Source of the DNA: Algoriphagus lutimaris
GTDB lineage: Bacteria > Bacteroidota > Bacteroidia > Cytophagales > Cyclobacteriaceae
Direction of reading: 5' to 3'
Assembly (NCBI RefSeq): GCF_017051705.1
Contig: NZ_JAFIDJ010000001.1
Span: 806,001-870,000 of the forward strand
DNA length: 64,000 nucleotides
This document shows, in pieces, positions 59,622 through 64,000 of this stretch. Below the pieces are notes generated by a model that saw nothing but the letters and a program-made list of their open reading frames with translations, had not been told where the DNA came from and searched no databases. Every line of letters begins with the position of its first letter. Position 1 is the stretch's first letter. A program made the position numbers and the translations under genes.

Positions 59622-62411
59622 ATGGATTTCCCTTTTCGTCTAGGATTACTTCAGCTTTTCTTTTTACAGTTTATGATAAGCATGGGCTATGCCCAAGACT
59701 TCCAGCATAATCAAAGAATATACCTAAGCGGAAAAGATGCTGCTAGTGCTATAAATTGGGATTTTAGAATATCTGATGGAAGAAATGCTGGGATTTGGTC
59801 TCAAATACCAGTTCCTTCCAATTGGGAAATGAATGGTTTTGGAACACTTAATTATGGTCTTGATCATCGTGATACCAACAAGCTGGTTGGAAAAGAATTT
59901 GGAGAATATCGTTTAGAATTCTTTGCTGAAAAGGAGTGGAAAGGGCAAACTGTTAATTTGGTCTTTGATGGCTCCATGACAGATACTGAAGTTTGGGTTA
60001 ATGGTAAAAGTGCTGGACCTATTCACCGGGGAGGGTTTTACAGATTTCAATTTGACATAAGCAAATTATTGTCCTATGGAGATACTAATTCACTTGAAGT
60101 AACTGTTCATAAAGTTTCTGAAAATGAATCTGTTAATAAAGCAGAAAGAGAGGCTGATTTTTGGATTTTTGGAGGAATATTCAGACCGGTATTTCTAGAG
60201 GTTTTACCAAGTTTTCATTTTACTAGAATTGCAGTAGACCCCAAGCATGAAGGGGATTTTAATGGATTTGTCCTATTGAACAAAGTTCCTAAATCCGGTT
60301 GGTTGGAAATAGATCTGATTGACCCTAGAACTGGTCAATCTGTAGGGGAATTCCAGCATTCTATTTCCTCTGATTCGGTTAGGTTTACTCATCAATTCCC
60401 TAATATCAAAGCTTGGAATCCTGAATCCCCTACACTCTATAAAGCTATTTTCAAATTAAAGGATGAGGAAGGAATCCTCTATAAGAAAAGTGAAACAATA
60501 GGATTTAGGTCCGTGACTTTAAAAGAGAAAGACGGATTATATATAAATGGAGTCAAAGTCATACTCAAAGGAGTAAATAGACATTCTTTTTATCCAACCA
60601 CCGGGAGAGCTCTGAGTGATTCTAATCATTTGGAGGATATTCTTTTGATGAAGGAAATGAACATGAATGCGGTAAGAATGTCTCATTACCCCCCCGATGA
60701 AAGATTCTTAGAGTTAGCCGATTCAATAGGGTTATTTGTATTGGATGAAGTGACTGGCTGGCAGGATGCTTATGATGAAATCATAGGTCCCCAGTTAATT
60801 AGTGAAACTGTTTTAAGGGATGCGAATCACCCATCGGTTATCCTTTGGGATCATGGAAATGAAGGAGGTTGGAATTTTGAGAATGAGCCCGCTTTTCATC
60901 AGTTTGATATTCAAAAAAGACCTGTTATTTACCCTTGGCTATTGCGAAATCACCTCGATACGTTTCATTATCCCACTTATAATTCTGAGGAAGGAAGACT
61001 GGATCGTGGAGAGAATGTATTTATGCCAACAGAACTATTACATGGTTTGTATGACGGAGGTGCTGGAGCTGGGCTGAGTGATTTTTGGGCGAAGTATTCT
61101 GAAAACCCTTTGTTTGCTGGAGGTTTTTTATGGGCATTTTCAGATAAAGCAGTAAAAAGACGAGTTCGATCTGATAGCTTAGATGCTGATGGGAATCATG
61201 CTCCAGATGGAATACTAGGTCCATATAGAGGAAAAGAAGGGAGTTTTTATAGCATTCAATCTATTTTTTCTCCCATCAAGATTGATTTTTTAGAAGAGGA
61301 ACCTCACCTTGGAAACAAGGTAAGGGTTACGAATCAATATCTATTTTCTGACCTAAACGAATGTCAAATCCAGATAGAAGTTTTGAAAATAAGAGGATGG
61401 CAAGGAACATCGGTTGTTAGCAGTAATTTGATTTCACTTCCCCAACTTCGTCCTGGAGAATCGGCATTGGTTGATTTACAGTTACCTGATCAATGGAAAA
61501 AAGGAGATGTTTTGAAACTAACAGCTTTTGGTATCCATAGTGAGAAACTTGCTGCTTGGGCGAAACCTATTCACGAACCTAAAGAGGGAATTACTAGCTA
61601 TTTTAATTCCAATGAAATTGAAATATACCCCATCAAGGTCCGGGAATCTACTGGCGATTTACAGGTAGAAGTAGATGGGAAACTCTTTTTTTTCGGAAAG
61701 AAGTCAGGAAATTTAGAGTTGGTAAAAGTGGGGAGAAGATTTTTCTATTTGTCCCAAAATCCAGAATTGGAGGGAATGAGGCTTGAGCCTAATAAAGTCT
61801 CTTGGAAAAAGTTAAAGGATGGATCCATCGAGATTCAATCCTCATTTCAGGATCAATTGGGCTCTATCACTTGGACGGTTTTACCAAATGCTAAATTAAA
61901 AATGGAGGCATCGCTTTCCCAATTGTCTTGGAAAAGTGAGGAGTTACTAGGTATGGGATTCCATTTTCCTGACTCTTTGATAAAAAAGGCTGATTTGATT
62001 GCAGATGGACCTTATAGAGTATGGAAAAACAGGAGGGAAGGAGTAGGTTTTGGGCTCTGGGAAAAAACATATAATGATACCCAGACAGGCTATAGTTTTG
62101 AAGATTTAAGGTACCCAGAGTTTAAAGGATATTACTCGAACTTCCATGCAGTCAAATTGATAACATCTGAAGGGGAGATCGAGATAAAAACAGAAACTCC
62201 GGGAATATTTTTAAGCTTGTTCAAACCTAACTATCCAGACGAATCAACTTTGGGAATTATGCCGGAGCAAACCAAATCTGATCTGAGCTTTCTTTATGAC
62301 ATCCCAGCTATGGGTACCAAATTTCATATGGCCTCCGAAATGGGGCCTGTTCAAAATGAATCTCCAGAAAGAAATTTAAAACCACTTATATTATGGTTCA
62401 ACTTTCGCTGA
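59622..62411 (+). CDS. Secreted GH2-family glycosidase (beta-galactosidase type)
   Basis: 929 residues: signal peptide to A-Q near 25, sugar-binding jelly roll (about 30-200), immunoglobulin-like domain (about 200-300), TIM barrel (about 300-600) and a C-terminal beta-sandwich (about 680-929). The barrel holds the family block L-K-G-V-N-R-H-S-F-Y-P, acid/base Glu414 in W-D-H-G-N-E-G-G and nucleophile Glu471 in M-P-T-E-L-L-H-G-L-Y-D-G-G. It hydrolyses a beta-glycoside outside the cytoplasm; the sugar is not specified by sequence alone. Its last 21 bp overlap the convergent YihY gene. Confidence 0.88.
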   Translation: MDFPFRLGLLQLFFLQFMISMGYAQDFQHNQRIYLSGKDAASAINWDFRISDGRNAGIWSQIPVPSNWEMNGFGTLNYGLDHRDTNKLVGKEFGEYRLEFFAEKEWKGQTVNLVFDGSMTDTEVWVNGKSAGPIHRGGFYRFQFDISKLLSYGDTNSLEVTVHKVSENESVNKAEREADFWIFGGIFRPVFLEVLPSFHFTRIAVDPKHEGDFNGFVLLNKVPKSGWLEIDLIDPRTGQSVGEFQHSISSDSVRFTHQFPNIKAWNPESPTLYKAIFKLKDEEGILYKKSETIGFRSVTLKEKDGLYINGVKVILKGVNRHSFYPTTGRALSDSNHLEDILLMKEMNMNAVRMSHYPPDERFLELADSIGLFVLDEVTGWQDAYDEIIGPQLISETVLRDANHPSVILWDHGNEGGWNFENEPAFHQFDIQKRPVIYPWLLRNHLDTFHYPTYNSEEGRLDRGENVFMPTELLHGLYDGGAGAGLSDFWAKYSENPLFAGGFLWAFSDKAVKRRVRSDSLDADGNHAPDGILGPYRGKEGSFYSIQSIFSPIKIDFLEEEPHLGNKVRVTNQYLFSDLNECQIQIEVLKIRGWQGTSVVSSNLISLPQLRPGESALVDLQLPDQWKKGDVLKLTAFGIHSEKLAAWAKPIHEPKEGITSYFNSNEIEIYPIKVRESTGDLQVEVDGKLFFFGKKSGNLELVKVGRRFFYLSQNPELEGMRLEPNKVSWKKLKDGSIEIQSSFQDQLGSITWTVLPNAKLKMEASLSQLSWKSEELLGMGFHFPDSLIKKADLIADGPYRVWKNRREGVGFGLWEKTYNDTQTGYSFEDLRYPEFKGYYSNFHAVKLITSEGEIEIKTETPGIFLSLFKPNYPDESTLGIMPEQTKSDLSFLYDIPAMGTKFHMASEMGPVQNESPERNLKPLILWFNFR

Positions 62412-63362
62412 TTGGGACTTTTTATCGATAATTACTTCTTTTTTTTTAACTCTTGAAAAATGCTCATAAGGGATAATCCCATATCCATATTTTATAGAAA
62501 ATACCTTGGTGAACTCTGCTCCAAAGAAGAAAATCAAACAGGAATAGGATACCCAAAGCAGGATGAGTATTAAAGATCCTGCTGCTCCGTAGGTGGAACC
62601 GGGATTCGTGGCACCAAAATATAAGGCGAGTAAAAATTTTCCCGCAACAAATAAAATAGCAGTTAAAAATGCTCCGACCCAAACTGTTTTCCATCTGATT
62701 TTGGCATCAGGCAAATATTTGAATATCAAGGCAAACAAAAATGTGATGACAGAGATGGAAAGTACCCAGTCTAAAGTGAACGCTAAGTAAATTACAAATT
62801 CGGGTAATTCACCAGATAAGAACTCACTTAGAATAGAAATCAAAGCTGTGAGAATAAAACTTATCAAAAGGAGAAATCCAAGTACCAAGACAAAACCAAA
62901 GCTTATTAAACGGTCTTTGGCCAATTTATACCAAGTGATTTCATCTGTAAGTTTCAACTCCCAGATTTGGTTTAAAGAGACTTTCAAATGGTAAAAAACT
63001 CCTGTGGCTCCAAATAGAAGTGTCCCCACACCTACGACAGTAGCCAAGATATTTTTATCACTTAACTCAGTACTTAAAATCATTTCCTGAATGATCTTAG
63101 CATTATCTGGTCCTAAGACATTTTTGAATTGAGCGGATAGATTACCTGCTACGATATCAGGACCCCAAATAGCTCCTACGGAATTGACTACAATGACTAA
63201 TAACGCCGGTAAAGACAAAATGGCATAATAAGCAACTACAGCACTTAGCCTTGCTGGGTCGGAAGCCATCCATCGATGAAAAGCCATAACAATTAGTTTT
63301 GGCAAATCCCGAATGTGAAACCTACTTGGGGTAATGAGATCTTCTTTGGGAATAGTATCCAT
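62391..63362 (-). CDS. YihY/BrkB-family inner-membrane protein
   Basis: 323 residues with six hydrophobic segments and the YihY core: D-P-A-R-L-S-A-V-V-A-Y-Y-A-I-L-S-L-P-A near residue 35 and G-A-A-G-S-L-I-L-I-L-L-W-V-S-Y-S-C-L-I-F-F-F-G-A-E-F-T at the end. It has been called 'ribonuclease BN', but that name was a mis-assignment for the family; it is probably a transporter or flippase-like protein. It follows the MscS gene by 2 bp on the same strand. Confidence 0.88.
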   Translation of the reverse strand: MDTIPKEDLITPSRFHIRDLPKLIVMAFHRWMASDPARLSAVVAYYAILSLPALLVIVVNSVGAIWGPDIVAGNLSAQFKNVLGPDNAKIIQEMILSTELSDKNILATVVGVGTLLFGATGVFYHLKVSLNQIWELKLTDEITWYKLAKDRLISFGFVLVLGFLLLISFILTALISILSEFLSGELPEFVIYLAFTLDWVLSISVITFLFALIFKYLPDAKIRWKTVWVGAFLTAILFVAGKFLLALYFGATNPGSTYGAAGSLILILLWVSYSCLIFFFGAEFTKVFSIKYGYGIIPYEHFSRVKKKEVIIDKKSQSAKVEP

Positions 63363-63364
63363 GC

Positions 63365-64000
63365 TTAATTAGAGTTTTCTTTCGCCTTTTGTAGGGTAAG
63401 TGCTCCCAATTCCTCTTTCATTGTAACTCCACCTTTAATGCCAAAGTCCAAAGTTCTGATTGGGAATGGAATAGTAATTCCTTCTTGGTCAAATGCTTTC
63501 TTCAATGCAATAATGGCTTCATTTCTGGCAGGGATGAAGTTGATTTCTTCTGTGGAGAATTTAACCCAAATATTCAAAATAAAATTAATGGAGCTGTCTC
63601 CAAACCCTGTCCAGAAAATACTTGGCTCTTCCGTTGACAATCTGCTTGGTAAACCTTCCATAGCCTCCAAGGCTACTTTTTGTACCGTTTCTAGATCTTC
63701 ACCGTAACTTACTCCACATTCAATTTGAACTCTTCTTTTGCCTTCTTCTGTGTAATTGATAAAAAATTCCTGGAATAACATTCGATTTGGAACATGTACG
63801 ATTGGGCCATTGTAAGTTCGAATTTTGGTGACACGAAGGTTTACATCAATCACTTTACCTTCATGTCCGTCTTTGGTCTGAATCACATCTCCAATTTTAT
63901 AAGGTTGGTTAAACGTGATAAAAACACCTGACATGAAATTGGCTGCTGTATCCTGGAAAGCAAAACCCAAGGCCAAACCCATGATACCCAATCCTGCTAA
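63365..64000 (-). CDS. Mechanosensitive ion channel MscS family (partial)
   Basis: The reading frame continues past the right edge, so the N-terminal membrane helices are outside the window. Visible: the pore-lining TM3 (G-I-M-G-L-A-L-G-F-A-F-Q-D-T-A-A-N-F-M-S-G), the beta domain (Y-K-I-G-D-V-I-Q-T, V-I-D-V-N-L-R-V-T-K-I-R-T-Y-N-G, V-P-N-R-M-L-F) and the alpha/beta cage to the C-terminus. It would open under membrane tension to release osmolytes. Confidence 0.92.
   Translation of the reverse strand, partial: LAGLGIMGLALGFAFQDTAANFMSGVFITFNQPYKIGDVIQTKDGHEGKVIDVNLRVTKIRTYNGPIVHVPNRMLFQEFFINYTEEGKRRVQIECGVSYGEDLETVQKVALEAMEGLPSRLSTEEPSIFWTGFGDSSINFILNIWVKFSTEEINFIPARNEAIIALKKAFDQEGITIPFPIRTLDFGIKGGVTMKEELGALTLQKAKENSN

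Noticed and set aside
62391-63362. Ribonuclease BN annotation for the YihY protein
   Set aside because: The protein is a multi-helix membrane protein and the RNase BN name was a historical mis-assignment for this family.
1-64000. Search for CRISPR arrays, insertion sequences, tRNA/rRNA genes and integrases
   Set aside because: No regularly spaced repeats, transposase or integrase motifs, or tRNA cloverleaf with CCA-type ends were seen by eye.

Overview
The window looks like chromosomal DNA of a Bacteroidota bacterium, most likely from the Cyclobacteriaceae (Algoriphagus-like). The evidence is low-to-moderate GC by eye, several promoters matching the Bacteroidota sigma-A pattern TTTG-N19-TAnnTTTG, very few Shine-Dalgarno sequences, and typical gene families: OmpH/Skp and OmpA-PD40 envelope proteins, a tricorn-type S41 peptidase, a deoxyhypusine-synthase-like protein, DUF2452, DUF4136, a Tat-exported Gfo/Idh/MocA oxidoreductase and a parE-parC pair. 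I see no rRNA, tRNA, CRISPR array, insertion sequence, integrase or phage gene cluster. This reads as core genome.

Layout. 1-4.2 kb: a partial TPR gene diverging from etfB-etfA, a bifunctional-nuclease/UVR gene, and a NupC nucleoside transporter. 4.2-12.3 kb (minus strand): M28 peptidase, TruC-like pseudouridine synthase, mnmA, gamma-glutamyltransferase coupled to an S9 peptidase, and an orphan Hpt protein. 12.5-13.8 kb: a compact three-gene unit of unknown function, including a 51-residue membrane protein. 13.8-20 kb: deoxynucleoside kinase, 3-hydroxyacyl-CoA dehydrogenase, CvfB-like S1 protein, ArsC-like protein, YkgJ protein, ROK kinase, lipoprotein and sterol desaturase. 20-26.5 kb: membrane protein, parE, parC, trmH-like and an envelope protein. 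26.5-34.3 kb: cyclophilin, pckA, POT peptide transporter, amidohydrolase, TetR and tyrS. 34.4-39.9 kb: tricorn-like protease, BlaI-type repressor, acyl-CoA desaturase, PF04020 membrane protein and an AlbA_2 protein. 40-50.9 kb: unknown acidic protein, histone-deacetylase-family protein, OmpH, DHS-like protein, OmpA protein, Gfo/Idh/MocA oxidoreductase, GH20 hexosaminidase, AGCS symporter and glycerate kinase. 50.9-53.5 kb: a 45-residue membrane protein, a 62-residue hyperacidic protein, an orphan response regulator, a DUF4136 lipoprotein and dCMP deaminase. 53.5-64 kb: murB, an aspartoacylase-like protein, the egtB-egtD ergothioneine pair, phosphohexomutase, GH2 glycosidase, YihY and a partial MscS channel.

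The genes suit an aerobic, protein- and glycan-degrading heterotroph. Exported peptidases (M28, S9, GGT, S41) and a peptide transporter handle peptides. GH2, GH20 and ROK proteins handle sugars. ETF and hydroxyacyl-CoA dehydrogenase serve fatty-acid oxidation, and pckA serves gluconeogenesis.

No obvious new defence or mobile system is present. The most interesting signals are two genes that look leaderless with the near-identical junction TTTGkGGTATG, a tiny hyperacidic Asp/Phe protein with no basic residues, a DHS-like enzyme without the canonical lysine, an ArsC fold without its cysteine, a terminator embedded in an antisense coding region, and a terminator whose T-tract ends at a start codon. 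All family calls come from reading motifs. No database search was run.
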